From Verrucomicrobiota bacterium (GTDB taxonomy: Bacteria > Verrucomicrobiota > Verrucomicrobiia > Opitutales > Opitutaceae), in assembly GCA_014584295.1 (NCBI GenBank), contig JACTNC010000017.1:19497-83496 (forward strand): a DNA stretch of 64,000 nt. The letters run 5' to 3'. The stretch's first letter is position 1. Every line of letters begins with the position of its first letter. The translations under genes and the position numbers were made by a program. Positions 41,410 through 50,364 of the stretch are shown one piece after another. Under the pieces are notes generated by a model. The model was not told the DNA's origin, did not search any database, and was given only the letters and a program-made list of their open reading frames with translations.

Positions 41410-41724
41410 GTGAGCAAAACCTACCATCAGGTAATCGATAGGCGCTTACTATGCCTCGTCAAAGCGTCGATCCGAAAGATCGACGAGGACTCTGCATTGC
41501 ATCGCCGGCTGAGTGAGAATGTCCAGCGTTGGTCCCAAGGGAAGCTTCGCTAGCAGTGGCAGGAGCGTCTCGCTGAACCGTGGCCGCGCTTGCGTGCGGA
41601 GTTGTTGGCGGAGAACGAGGCCGGTGCCGCGCTTCGTCAGGATGCCCCCCTCGGAGGCATTTTGACGGCCACCGAGCGCGCGATACTTATGCAGCCGTTC
41701 CGTTATGACGCGTCAGCAACTTGA
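41410..41724 (+). pseudogene. Broken partner gene of a DUF6036-type toxin-antitoxin locus
   Basis: From a GTG at 41410 the frame reads (M)SKTYHQVIDRRLLCLVKA...LSENVQRWSQGKLR, hits a TAG at 41551-41553, then continues in the same frame as QWQERLAEPWPRL...LRQDAPLGGILTATERAILM to a TGA at 41722-41724. The uniform family-like text on both sides of the stop points to a single nonsense mutation in a gene of ~104 codons. Proteins with this pattern usually precede a DUF6036 nucleotidyltransferase gene, as here. Family naming rests on memory of the neighbourhood. Confidence 0.6.
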
Positions 41725-41866
41725 GCATATTGTCCGGGCGGCCAGCGCGATCACCGACGAGCAGGCCATTGTGGTTCTGGGCAGTCAGTCCATTCTTGGG
41801 GTGTCTCCAGAGGGACCTGGAGGTCGGGCCCTTGTCGCGACAGTGCCAACTGGTAAGTCTGTGTAA
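41705..41866 (+). pseudogene. Truncated DUF6036-like nucleotidyltransferase gene
   Basis: An ATG at 41705, overlapping the end of the preceding broken gene by 20 bp, starts MTRQQLEHIVRAASAITDEQ and continues AIVVLGSQSILGVSPEGP, the N-terminal nucleotidyltransferase core (GSQ) of DUF6036/AbiEii-like proteins, which run ~170-200 residues. The frame ends at 41866 after 53 codons, losing the catalytic acidic residues. It is presumed inactive. The overlap with its partner is typical of coupled toxin-antitoxin genes. Confidence 0.62.
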
Positions 41867-41925
41867 CCATCCCGGACGGAGTCTCCTGCATTGCTGCGGC
41901 TGCGCCCTTTCCGCACTGTGTCCCC

Positions 41926-43017
41926 ATGCGCGTTGTCCTGCTTGGACTTTCTCACCCCCACTCCGCCATTTTGCTGACCACGTTTGTGAACATGCCGGAG
42001 ATCACTGGCATCGTTTTGTGGGATTCCGACCCTCTTCTGGCCGCCAAAACCAAACTGGCCCAGCGTCCCAAGGTGACGCTGACCACGGCCAACCTGGATC
42101 AGGCCCTCGATCAGCCGGGCTTAAAGTTCGCGCTGGTCTGCGTGCGTCACGACCAGGCGGCCGCGGTGGCCCATCAGGTCATCGCTGCCGGCATTCCTCT
42201 GCTTTCCGAAAAGCCCACCGCGCTGACCTCCGCAGAGATTCAGTCGCTCCAGGAGGCCGCGGCCCGCAAGCGTGTGGTTGCCTCGGTACTCTATTCCCGT
42301 CGCGCTCATCCCTGCATGGTGGCCGCGCGCAAGCTACTTCGTGTGGAGAAGCTGGGCAAACTCACGTCGATGGAGTGTCGGTTCCTGACCACCCAAGTTC
42401 GCTTTCGAAATCCCAAGCATTGGCTGTTCCATCGCGCGTTTTCCGGGGGTGGCATCCTCCTTTGGCTGGGTTGTCACTGTCTCGACCTTCTTCATCATGT
42501 GCCCGACGACGAAATCACGGAGGTCTGTGGCTACCTGGGCACGCTCTCCGGCGAGGCGATCGACGTGGAAGATACCGCGACCCTGGCGTTGAAATTCCGT
42601 TCAGGGGCCATCGGCACCTTCCACGCCAGTTACAGCCTCGCCTTCAGTGGACAGGGCTACGTCAACATCAAAGGCTACGACTCCTATCTGGCCTTCAATG
42701 GCCGCAAAGGCCGGATCGTCTGGCCGAGCCTGGATCCACAACTGCAGATCGAAGCGCTTCCCGAGCAAGGCCAGGCTGCGATTCGCCAGGAAAGCTTCAA
42801 CCTTCCGGAATCCACGTCCTATGGAGGTGCCTTTGGCGAAGCGTTCATCCGGTGGTTCATTGCCGCCACTGAGGGCCGGGCCGCCCCTCCCTCCACGCTT
42901 GCCGACGCCCTGCGCACCGCCCGTGTCATCGAAGCCGCCGAACTCTCCTCGCAAACCGGCCGATCCGTCAAAGTCGCCCCGACGCCAGCCGCGCCACCAC
43001 CCGATCTGGGCGAATAA
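41926..43017 (+). CDS. Gfo/Idh/MocA family oxidoreductase
   Basis: This 363-residue NAD(P)-dependent sugar oxidoreductase begins MRVVLLGLSHPHSAILLTTF (variant Rossmann without the usual GxGxxG) and has IPLLSEKPTALTSAEIQSLQ (EKP) and GGGILLWLGCHCLDLLHH, the metal- and substrate-side His segment. The C-terminus is Ala/Pro-rich. It stands alone between two toxin-antitoxin loci, and may belong functionally to the glycan locus to the right although it is on the opposite strand. Confidence 0.85.
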   Translation: MRVVLLGLSHPHSAILLTTFVNMPEITGIVLWDSDPLLAAKTKLAQRPKVTLTTANLDQALDQPGLKFALVCVRHDQAAAVAHQVIAAGIPLLSEKPTALTSAEIQSLQEAAARKRVVASVLYSRRAHPCMVAARKLLRVEKLGKLTSMECRFLTTQVRFRNPKHWLFHRAFSGGGILLWLGCHCLDLLHHVPDDEITEVCGYLGTLSGEAIDVEDTATLALKFRSGAIGTFHASYSLAFSGQGYVNIKGYDSYLAFNGRKGRIVWPSLDPQLQIEALPEQGQAAIRQESFNLPESTSYGGAFGEAFIRWFIAATEGRAAPPSTLADALRTARVIEAAELSSQTGRSVKVAPTPAAPPPDLGE

Positions 43018-43075
43018 GAACCACCGGCGGAGACGGAAAAACGCGAAGCGCCTACCCTCGACTTTTCTGTCATTC

Positions 43076-43095
43076 AGACCAGTTTTTAGACCAGT
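43076..43095. promoter_or_regulatory. Direct repeats before the Phd/VapC operon
   Basis: Two exact copies of AGACCAGT (43076-43083 and 43088-43095) with a 4-bp TTTT spacer sit 12 bp before the antitoxin ATG (43108). Their place in the promoter region makes them a candidate operator for the antitoxin. Confidence 0.45.
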
Positions 43096-43107
43096 CTTGA
43101 TTGTATC

Positions 43108-43359
43108 ATGTCTGCGACCAAGACAGTCGGAGCCTGCGAGGCCAAAACCACGCTCCCCGCGTTGCTCGATTTCGTCGCCCGCGGGCGTGAAGTCGTCATT
43201 ACCAAGCATGGGCGCCCTGTCGCCCGCCTGATTCCCGCCCAAGCTCCCACGCCTGCGAACCGGGAGGTATTCGCCAGGATCTGCAGGCTGCGGGCTCGTC
43301 TTTCCCTGCCCCAAGGCGAGACTGCACGTGATCTGATTGAAGCCGGCCGCCGCATCTGA
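43108..43359 (+). CDS. Phd/YefM-family antitoxin
   Basis: This 83-residue antitoxin has the Phd N-terminus (MSATKTVGACEAKTTLPALL) and the family block VARGREVVITKHGRPVARLI. The acidic/Arg C-terminus (SLPQGETARDLIEAGRRI) would bind the toxin. The PIN-domain toxin starts 3 bp after its stop codon, the normal coupled arrangement. Direct repeats lie upstream. It likely represses the operon and neutralises the ribonuclease. Confidence 0.9.
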   Translation: MSATKTVGACEAKTTLPALLDFVARGREVVITKHGRPVARLIPAQAPTPANREVFARICRLRARLSLPQGETARDLIEAGRRI

Positions 43360-43361
43360 CG

Positions 43362-43775
43362 ATGGCCGCACTGGTGATCGACGGCTCCGCCATGCTGGGG
43401 TTTCTGCTCAAGGATGAGCAGGGGGAGGCAACGATGAAGGCACTCGCGGCTCTGGAAAAGGGCGCACAGGTTTTCGTTCCGGCTCATTTGGGGGAGGTGG
43501 CCAATGGCCGGATCATGGCCGAACGTCGCAAGCGCGTTTCACAGGCTGACCTCGCCGAGGCCTTGGGGCTGGTCGCTGCGCTGCAAGTGTCAAACGACGA
43601 TGAGACGACCCGTCGGGCATGGAGCGATACGACCGCACTTGCCCGTCAATACGATCTTACCATTTATGACGCCGCCTACCGCGAACTCGCCATGCGTTGC
43701 GGCGCAAGTCTCGCCACCAGCGACAAAAAACTGACCGCAGCCGCGAAAGCCGCCGGTGTCCCGATTCTCGCCTGA
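43362..43775 (+). CDS. vapC: PIN-domain toxin ribonuclease (VapC-like)
   Basis: This 137-residue PIN-domain protein has its acidic catalytic residues in order: VIDGSAMLG (Asp), HLGEVANGRIM (Glu), IYDAAYRELAM (Asp) and LATSDKKLTAAA (Asp). VapC toxins cleave tRNA or rRNA and are held off by their antitoxin. The pair is complete and likely functional; it lies between two sugar-related regions and near decayed toxin-antitoxin genes. Confidence 0.92.
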   Translation: MAALVIDGSAMLGFLLKDEQGEATMKALAALEKGAQVFVPAHLGEVANGRIMAERRKRVSQADLAEALGLVAALQVSNDDETTRRAWSDTTALARQYDLTIYDAAYRELAMRCGASLATSDKKLTAAAKAAGVPILA

Positions 43776-43861
43776 CCGACTGTTAAACTTTGCGCGGCGG
43801 GGAAAACTCCCGTCCTTCTCCTGCTGGCCCGGCGAGGTTTGTCTGCGTGGTGTAGCGGTAA

Positions 43862-45433
43862 TTACTCCTGAAATTTGAACGAAAAGACATCCGCGTCCCT
43901 CAGCACAAAACGCAGCCGGACCGGCTTGCCCGCGAGCCTACCGACATCCTTGCCTCCCCGCCACACCACCGTGCGATCGACTGTATCGCCAAAGATCGGC
44001 GGGCATTCCTCCAGTGAGTAGCCCGGCAATGGGCGGCCCTCCAGGTCCTGGATTTCTACCCGGACATCCCCTGCCGCGGAGCTCGAGAAATTCAGTGACA
44101 ACTCCCGGCCCGCAAACCGCAATGGCTTGGTGACCAGTTCGCCGCCTTTCATCGGTGCCTGCACGGAAACGAAGCCATCGAGGCGCAGCGTGTAACGGCG
44201 CACCTCGCTGCTGTTGCCCGTCCAATAACTCTCCGGCGCGTAGAAGGACAACTCGTTCGGTGCACCTGCCAGTGCCGATTGGGTTTCCACCGGCGGCCAC
44301 GACAAGGCCTGATGCCCGTAATTCCATGTGCCTGGTCGTTCGATGCCAGGACGGAGAAACGCTTCGTTCCAGCGCTTGAACACTACCCCATCGCGGCTGG
44401 CCATGAACAAGCCCTCCGTGATGGCCGTGCCGTAGCGAGGGTTGATGGACTTCCGCAATGCCCGGTGTTCAGGTTCCGGCAGCTCCGCCTGTGAAGTAGG
44501 AACATCCCGTTCGATGTACCGCATGGGAAAACCCACCAGGATATGCGGAGCCCGCGCATAAGGAACGATCGGCGTCGTGTAGAGTGCCTCCTCCGGCGAA
44601 TCCACGTACGTGACATCGGCTTCGTTTTCCCAGTGGATGAAATCCGGCGAGGTCGCGGTGCGAATCGCACGCACGCCAATCGGATTCGCCGTCGCCGTAT
44701 TGTTGTCTCCGTGGGCAAACCAGCGCCAATATGCGCGGTATTTGCCCTCCGACGGGCTCCAGAAGGCCAGGTTCTGATTGTCAAAGGCGCCGTTGGTGAT
44801 GGCCGGCTTGTCGGTCATCGGCACCCAGCGCAATCCGTCGGCCGATTTCAGCGGCAGCATCCCCTTGGGCTGGGGATGGGTGGTGAGGGTGAAGGCCTTG
44901 TAACGCGCGTCCGGACTGGCGGCCGGATTCTCATCCTTGATGATCCCCGTCACGCCGGCGACCATCCGCCTGCCTTCGATAAGGCCGTCCATGAGGACGA
45001 TGTTGTTGTCCTTCGATCCCTTGAACTCGACGAGCCCAAGCGAGGGCTTCTTCCAGTGAATGCCGTCCGTGCTTTCGGCATAACACATCGTGGAAACCGC
45101 CGGACGAATCTTTTTCTGCTGGGTGTCGAACCCGATATGCCACCCTTTGTAATACATCCGGTAGAGATCACCGTCGCGAAATACGCTGTGGTAACCGCTG
45201 CTCCCGCTGCCTTCCCATGGCGCGTCGAGCACGAGAACAATCTCTCGTATCTCCGGGTGATGCAGACGCAACCCGGCGCCTCCCGAAAGGTGGTCGATCA
45301 GAAAATCGTCCACGAACAGCTCGCGCCGCGAGCCGATGTCGATCGGCGACACGCCTGCGGACTGGACCGGGTTGGCGCCGGCCGCAGCCATGGCCAGCAT
45401 GAAAGAAATCGGTTTCAAGCCGGTGAGATTCAT
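43862..45433 (-). CDS. Secreted five-bladed propeller protein, putative glycosyl hydrolase
   Basis: This ~523-residue secreted protein is counted from the ATG at 45433 (MNLTGLKPISFMLAMAAAGA). It opens IDIGSRRELFVDDFLIDHL and has repeated propeller-like segments (YHSVFRDGDLYRMYYKGWH, YAESTDGIHWKKPSLGL, FWSPSEGKYRAYWRWF, TATSPDFIHWENEADV) similar to GH32/GH43-like proteins in Verrucomicrobia and Planctomycetes. A C-terminal beta-sandwich (LSLNFSSSAAGDVRVEIQDL) follows. Catalytic acids cannot be fixed by eye. It lies ~28 bp after a TBDR gene. Confidence 0.72.
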   Translation of the reverse strand: MNLTGLKPISFMLAMAAAGANPVQSAGVSPIDIGSRRELFVDDFLIDHLSGGAGLRLHHPEIREIVLVLDAPWEGSGSSGYHSVFRDGDLYRMYYKGWHIGFDTQQKKIRPAVSTMCYAESTDGIHWKKPSLGLVEFKGSKDNNIVLMDGLIEGRRMVAGVTGIIKDENPAASPDARYKAFTLTTHPQPKGMLPLKSADGLRWVPMTDKPAITNGAFDNQNLAFWSPSEGKYRAYWRWFAHGDNNTATANPIGVRAIRTATSPDFIHWENEADVTYVDSPEEALYTTPIVPYARAPHILVGFPMRYIERDVPTSQAELPEPEHRALRKSINPRYGTAITEGLFMASRDGVVFKRWNEAFLRPGIERPGTWNYGHQALSWPPVETQSALAGAPNELSFYAPESYWTGNSSEVRRYTLRLDGFVSVQAPMKGGELVTKPLRFAGRELSLNFSSSAAGDVRVEIQDLEGRPLPGYSLEECPPIFGDTVDRTVVWRGGKDVGRLAGKPVRLRFVLRDADVFSFKFQE

Positions 45434-45461
45434 AGCAAGCTGAAAGTGGGGATGATGCGGG

Positions 45462-48400
45462 TTAGAACCTTCCTTTGAAGCCGACAGCCAGCGACTGCCC
45501 CCACGCTGCGATCCGATAGCCACGCAATGCAGCGGGTGTGTCGTCGGTATAGCGTTTCTGAATGTCGACATAGCCGTCCGGATCATTGAAGTCGCTCCAG
45601 TTGGCATAGGCCGAGAGGTTTTTGTTGATCCTATATTCCGCGCTCAGCACAAAGCGCTTGAGTGCCCCCTGATACTGATAAGTGCCCACGGGGATGGTTG
45701 CACTCTGCGCCACGGCCAAGCGCTTGGTTTCGCCCTGTTGGGTCGCGTTGAATTTCACCACGAAGCGCTTGCGAATGAGATTTACGCCATAGCTCAGGGT
45801 TTCCGGGTTGAATCCTGTGAAGTCCGACGTGGTTGAGCCGTCCAGTTCAGAACGGGTATAGTTGACGAACGCCTCCAACCCGCTCGCCCATTTGGGCAGG
45901 AACAATAGCTTCTGCCGGTAGGAGAACTCGAAGCCGCGCACGCGGGCATCGCCACCGTTGGCCCGAGTCACGATGCTGTAGAAGACATCGTCTCCCGGTT
46001 CGGAAACGATGCCGAGTTCGGCCAAACGCTCGGGCGTGGCTTGCTCGCTCGTGGCCAGGAAGAAATTCGAGATGTCCTTCTGAAAGATGCCAAGTGAACC
46101 GAAGCCGCCTTTGAAAAGATAGGATTCGAGCGAAAGATCGTAGTTGTCCGCTGTCCAAGGCTTCAACCGGCTGTTCACCACCGTAATGGTCTGGGTGTTG
46201 GTGGTCGCCGACCGGGTGCCATAGGTGATGCCGGGAATGATATAGGGCAGGTTTGGACGACCAATGGTGCGGGCATAGCCGGCGCGCAACAACAGATCAC
46301 TGGTGAGGGTATAAGTGGCGTTCAAACTCGGGAAGAGTCCATCGTAGGTGGTCTTTTGTTTGGTGCCACGTTCAATGTAGATGAGCTTGGAAACTTCCAG
46401 CGCGTTCGTGGTGAGGGGGATGAACGCCCCGGTGGAGGTGCGTGCCAGGCTGCCATCCGCATTGCGCTGATATTGCAGGGTCGGGTCCACCAAGGGGCCT
46501 TCGCCATAGTCCTCCGTACGCTCATAACGCAAGCCACCGGCCAACCACAGGCGGTTCTTGAGGAGGCGCGTATCGAGCCGCAGATAGGCGGCGGAGATTT
46601 CCTCTTTGAATGCCTTGTTCCCGTTCACCCTGGTCTGCCAATCCGTGGACTGGTCCCCTACCGTCTGTGCAAAATACTCGGGATGGGCCAGCATGAGATC
46701 GTAGAGCTTTGCGTTGCTGCCCCACGTTTTTGTCTGTCCATAAACTTCGTTCGTGAACGTAGGATCGATCACATCGTAATTCGAGGCTGTCCGGACAGCG
46801 GCCGACTGACCGGAGCGAAACGTATAAACTTTGCTATTGTTGGCTACTTCCTGATTTTCTGAGGACCAAGCTAAGCCGGCACGCATCGTGAGGGGGACGA
46901 CGGTCCGGAAATCACGCCGTGCATCGAGGCGCATCTGGCCTTTCTTGACCTCGTTGCTCCGATCGACGGACCTGAAAGTCGTGAGGTAATAGAGGCCCGC
47001 GTCGCCGAAGGCAAAGGGGGTGCCGTTGCGGTTGAACGCCTCCAAGCTTCCGAGCATCTCCGCCGGGCTGCCGGCGCCGCTGTTGATGCCAGTCTCGTTG
47101 ATCCGGGTCGTCCCCGCCGTGGAAATGGTCATGCTGCCGCCGAGGTAGCCGAGCTCCTCCTGATCCGGCCAGACGAATTCCGAGTCCGAATAGCTCGCGC
47201 CAAAATCGATCTTCCAGTCGTCGCCCAGGTACTTGTATTTGAAATCCGTGTGCCGGGTGGTGTTCTCGAGGGTTTCCCACGTGCCGGTCTGACTGAGCGT
47301 ACCCACGCCGCCCGCTGCGCCGATTGCGGATGTGGCGTCGCCGGTCGCCCCGGTGCCAAAGGTGGCCGTCAGCGTCGGCGTGGCCTGTTCGGCCAGACGC
47401 TCGCGAAAGGAATAGCTGGTGCCAAAAATGTGCTTGCTGCCAAGCTTCCAATCCACGCCCACGCGGGCGGTATCGACCGTCACCGATTGATAGCCAATGC
47501 TCATCGAGGTGTTGACTGGCAGACCTCTGACCAGGTCATAGGTCACCAGCCCGGTAACCGGCTCCGAATGGGTGTTCTTCTGCGCCAGATTCACCGTGAT
47601 CGAGAGCGACTTGTTGACCGGAAAAATGTAGCCGAGGCTGACCGAGGGGCGCACCGGCCGGCCGCTGATGAAATCGCCCGGCATGGTCCGCTTTTTGACG
47701 CCCAAGCCGGGATCGAAGGCCGTGTTGACATCATAGGTGAAGAGCGGCTTGGTGCGCTCGAAGCCGCTTTTCATCGTGATGTTGATGGAGCCGCCAAGAC
47801 CGTGCGCCGGCATATCGGGCGTGGGCACTTTCGTGACTTCGATGGTGGCGATATTCGCGGTGGGCACACCCAGCAGGTTCACGGATCGGCTTGAGTCGGT
47901 GATGCCGGCGCTCGAGAGGGCCAGGCCGTCCACCGTGATGCTCGATGTGTCCGACGGAAGACCGCGGATTTGCGCATCCGTCGCCGCACGGCCGGAATAG
48001 ATGACTGAAAGACCAGGAATGAAACGCATGTAGTCGCCGATGTTATCGTCACCTGGCGTGGGAAACTCGTCGTAGGCCACGACATTCTTGATGTTGGGGG
48101 CCTGGCGCTGCTGATTCAGCGCGCGTTGGACAGCGCTCTCTTCGCGGTCCGACAACACCTCGAATTTTTCCAGCACGAGTGTCCTGTCTTCCTCCGTGGA
48201 GATCAGCCCGGTGGTGCGATCCAGTTCAAAGTCCAGCGGCATGGCCCGGCCGGCCTCCACCTGCACCGTGCCCGTCACGCTGGCTAGACCGATGTAATGG
48301 GCGGTGACACGCTGGGTCCCGGTGGGCACTCCGGTCAGGCGGTAGTTGCCGTTGGCATCGGTGACCGTATCCTGTGCGCTTCCTTCCACTGTCACGTGCG

Positions 48401-48596
48401 CATTGGGAAGGTAGCTCCCGGTCAACCGGCTCAATACCCGCCCAGTCACCACACCGGCTTCATCGCCCGTTCGGCTTTGCGCATGGACAGTCATGATCAG
48501 TCCGAACATCGACACCCAAAGAACGCCAAATCCGAATAGGAGTCTGTTGCCCGGAGGTGAGAATGAAAAGCGGAACCTCGTAGACGTTTTTTTCAT
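45462..48596 (-). CDS. TonB-dependent receptor with carboxypeptidase-like domain
   Basis: This ~1044-residue receptor is counted from the ATG at 48596 (MKKTSTRFRFSFSPPGN); a longer frame from 48737 adds non-signal residues. A signal peptide is followed by a carboxypeptidase-regulatory-like domain (VVTGRVLSRLTGSYLPNAHV, DANGNYRLTGVPTG), a FEVLSDREESA linker, the plug (MRFIPGLSVIYSG, DMPAHGLGGSINI) and the barrel, ending SLAVGFKGRF. It has the same plan as the receptor at 61123-63633 and probably takes up the glycan pieces released by nearby enzymes. Confidence 0.92.
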   Translation of the reverse strand: MKKTSTRFRFSFSPPGNRLLFGFGVLWVSMFGLIMTVHAQSRTGDEAGVVTGRVLSRLTGSYLPNAHVTVEGSAQDTVTDANGNYRLTGVPTGTQRVTAHYIGLASVTGTVQVEAGRAMPLDFELDRTTGLISTEEDRTLVLEKFEVLSDREESAVQRALNQQRQAPNIKNVVAYDEFPTPGDDNIGDYMRFIPGLSVIYSGRAATDAQIRGLPSDTSSITVDGLALSSAGITDSSRSVNLLGVPTANIATIEVTKVPTPDMPAHGLGGSINITMKSGFERTKPLFTYDVNTAFDPGLGVKKRTMPGDFISGRPVRPSVSLGYIFPVNKSLSITVNLAQKNTHSEPVTGLVTYDLVRGLPVNTSMSIGYQSVTVDTARVGVDWKLGSKHIFGTSYSFRERLAEQATPTLTATFGTGATGDATSAIGAAGGVGTLSQTGTWETLENTTRHTDFKYKYLGDDWKIDFGASYSDSEFVWPDQEELGYLGGSMTISTAGTTRINETGINSGAGSPAEMLGSLEAFNRNGTPFAFGDAGLYYLTTFRSVDRSNEVKKGQMRLDARRDFRTVVPLTMRAGLAWSSENQEVANNSKVYTFRSGQSAAVRTASNYDVIDPTFTNEVYGQTKTWGSNAKLYDLMLAHPEYFAQTVGDQSTDWQTRVNGNKAFKEEISAAYLRLDTRLLKNRLWLAGGLRYERTEDYGEGPLVDPTLQYQRNADGSLARTSTGAFIPLTTNALEVSKLIYIERGTKQKTTYDGLFPSLNATYTLTSDLLLRAGYARTIGRPNLPYIIPGITYGTRSATTNTQTITVVNSRLKPWTADNYDLSLESYLFKGGFGSLGIFQKDISNFFLATSEQATPERLAELGIVSEPGDDVFYSIVTRANGGDARVRGFEFSYRQKLLFLPKWASGLEAFVNYTRSELDGSTTSDFTGFNPETLSYGVNLIRKRFVVKFNATQQGETKRLAVAQSATIPVGTYQYQGALKRFVLSAEYRINKNLSAYANWSDFNDPDGYVDIQKRYTDDTPAALRGYRIAAWGQSLAVGFKGRF

Positions 48597-48752
48597 AGCT
48601 TGCGGTGGGGTTGAAGGTGATTGTTCTTGCGGCTCTCGACGTGAGAGAGGCTTGCCTGCCCGGCCCAACCCGGACAAAGCTTTAAAACTTGTCACATTAT
48701 TTGCCCTCTGCCCGGACGCGGGGAACCGCACCGGCATAGGAATCGAGGCCGC

Positions 48753-50225
48753 TCAAAAATTCCAAACTGGCACGGGCTCTCCTCGTGACACGATCTCGTC
48801 AAGATAAGTGCCGGTGCGCTCCGTGGGCGGAGCCGCATAGATGCTCTCCGCAAAATCTCGAATGCGTGTGACCAGCACATTGTGCCAGCGTCCATCCGCC
48901 AGCCGCAGCGGAGCCGCGATGGGATGGTCCACCATCCAGGCGGACCCACTTGACGGTGGCCCCCATTCCTCGAGGCAGTCACGTACCTTCAGAGGGATCC
49001 CCAGCCCATTGCGCTCGTTGTTGAGCGGCCAAAGGTAAACCGCATTCCGAGTGCCGCCTCCAAGGGAATAGGGACCACCCGGCTTGAGCCTGGGAAATAT
49101 CTTGTCCAGCGGTCCAAGAAAAACCTGATAAAGATTTGCCGCCACGTACGGGGTGCCGTCTACCGCACGATTGAGCACGATCGGCGCTCGCGAGACCACG
49201 CCGCCTACATGGATGATCTTGGTCCAGGTCATTCCTCCGTCCTGTGAACGCCAAATGAGTATGTCGTTGCCGTCACGGCGGGCAAGAAAGAGCAGGCTGC
49301 CATCCCGGTCCCGCACAAGGCTCGGCTCATATGACTTCTCGCAGCCAGGCACCGGCGTGTAAGCCACCGGCTTCCACTCACCCTCGAGGAAACGCCAGCG
49401 CATGAGTCCGCTTCCACTCACCTTGGCATCTTTGCGGCCCCCGACCATGCCCACCAGGAGATCATCTCCATCCGGAATGGCGTTGGTGATGCCTCCGTTC
49501 CCAAACACCCAGCTTGGCAGCAAATCCGTCCCCGCAACGCGCCGGGACGACTTCACTTCGAACTTGGTTCCATCGTAGGCAAACTGATGAAGTTCGAAAT
49601 AGGAGTAAGCCTCTGCACCACTGAACGCATAGGTACCCCAAGGCGGTCCCTCTTTGTAGCGATAGCCAGGATAACCGGCCGTGGAATCCGGATCATCCCA
49701 ATTCCAACCCGCGGCAAGATTGAGGCCAAATCCAGTGCCAGCGTGAGGAAAGGGCGATCCATCGTCCCGCTTTGCTCCCAGGGGGACAAATCCTCCGCGG
49801 GCCGGATACTTGGCCATGAAGGCACGCTTGCCGGGTTGCTTGGAATTCGGGTTCTTCTCCTCGAGCACTCGGGTCACGGGTATGGGCGCAATGCCTGTGC
49901 TTTTTTTAAGGTCGTCGAAAATGATCACATCTACACCCACCTCGTAGTCGAGTCCCTTCGCGCCTGATTCACCCACATTGCAGAACAAGGCAGCTTTGTC
50001 CGCAGACAGCTGAAACGGCAGTGCCAGCTGATATACCCAGGTCGTACCTTCCGGGGCTTCCGATAAGCGCACAAACGGCTGGGCTCCCGGAATGACTTTC
50101 GCCAGGCCACGCTCCGTCGCTGACGGAGCGGACGCTAGGCAGGAACCTACCGAAACGATGCCAAGGGCTAGACCCGCACTCCTGACGGACGAAGCCACCC
50201 ATGATTGAAAAGCAATGATGCGCAT
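48753..50225 (-). CDS. Secreted BNR-repeat (sialidase-superfamily) protein
   Basis: This ~490-residue secreted protein is counted from the ATG at 50225 (MRIIAFQSWVASSV). It holds one clear Asp-box in ILIWRSQDGGMTWTK and further propeller segments (DRDGSLLFLARRDGND, AFSGAEAYSYFELHQF). A FRIP motif typical of true sialidases is not seen, so superfamily membership, not activity, is claimed. A Cys near the signal (VSVGSCLA) could be a lipidation site. It sits between a TBDR and an MFS gene and probably acts on the locus's glycan. Confidence 0.75.
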   Translation of the reverse strand: MRIIAFQSWVASSVRSAGLALGIVSVGSCLASAPSATERGLAKVIPGAQPFVRLSEAPEGTTWVYQLALPFQLSADKAALFCNVGESGAKGLDYEVGVDVIIFDDLKKSTGIAPIPVTRVLEEKNPNSKQPGKRAFMAKYPARGGFVPLGAKRDDGSPFPHAGTGFGLNLAAGWNWDDPDSTAGYPGYRYKEGPPWGTYAFSGAEAYSYFELHQFAYDGTKFEVKSSRRVAGTDLLPSWVFGNGGITNAIPDGDDLLVGMVGGRKDAKVSGSGLMRWRFLEGEWKPVAYTPVPGCEKSYEPSLVRDRDGSLLFLARRDGNDILIWRSQDGGMTWTKIIHVGGVVSRAPIVLNRAVDGTPYVAANLYQVFLGPLDKIFPRLKPGGPYSLGGGTRNAVYLWPLNNERNGLGIPLKVRDCLEEWGPPSSGSAWMVDHPIAAPLRLADGRWHNVLVTRIRDFAESIYAAPPTERTGTYLDEIVSRGEPVPVWNF

Positions 50226-50364
50226 ATCCGCACTCATGCCGTTCGGGAGTGGCTTTATCAAACTACGCTATTGGCCACAATTCCTGACCAGCCCCAACGC
50301 ACAATGATGCCACCAACCGGGATAGGTCTCGCAAAGCCTTCCCAGATTTCGCGAGACCCACTTC

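Noticed and set aside
41721..42872. 383-codon plus-strand frame across the DUF6036 remnant and Gfo/Idh gene
   Set aside because: It overlaps the Gfo/Idh gene in another frame and has Arg/Pro/Ser-rich composition typical of out-of-frame GC-rich DNA.
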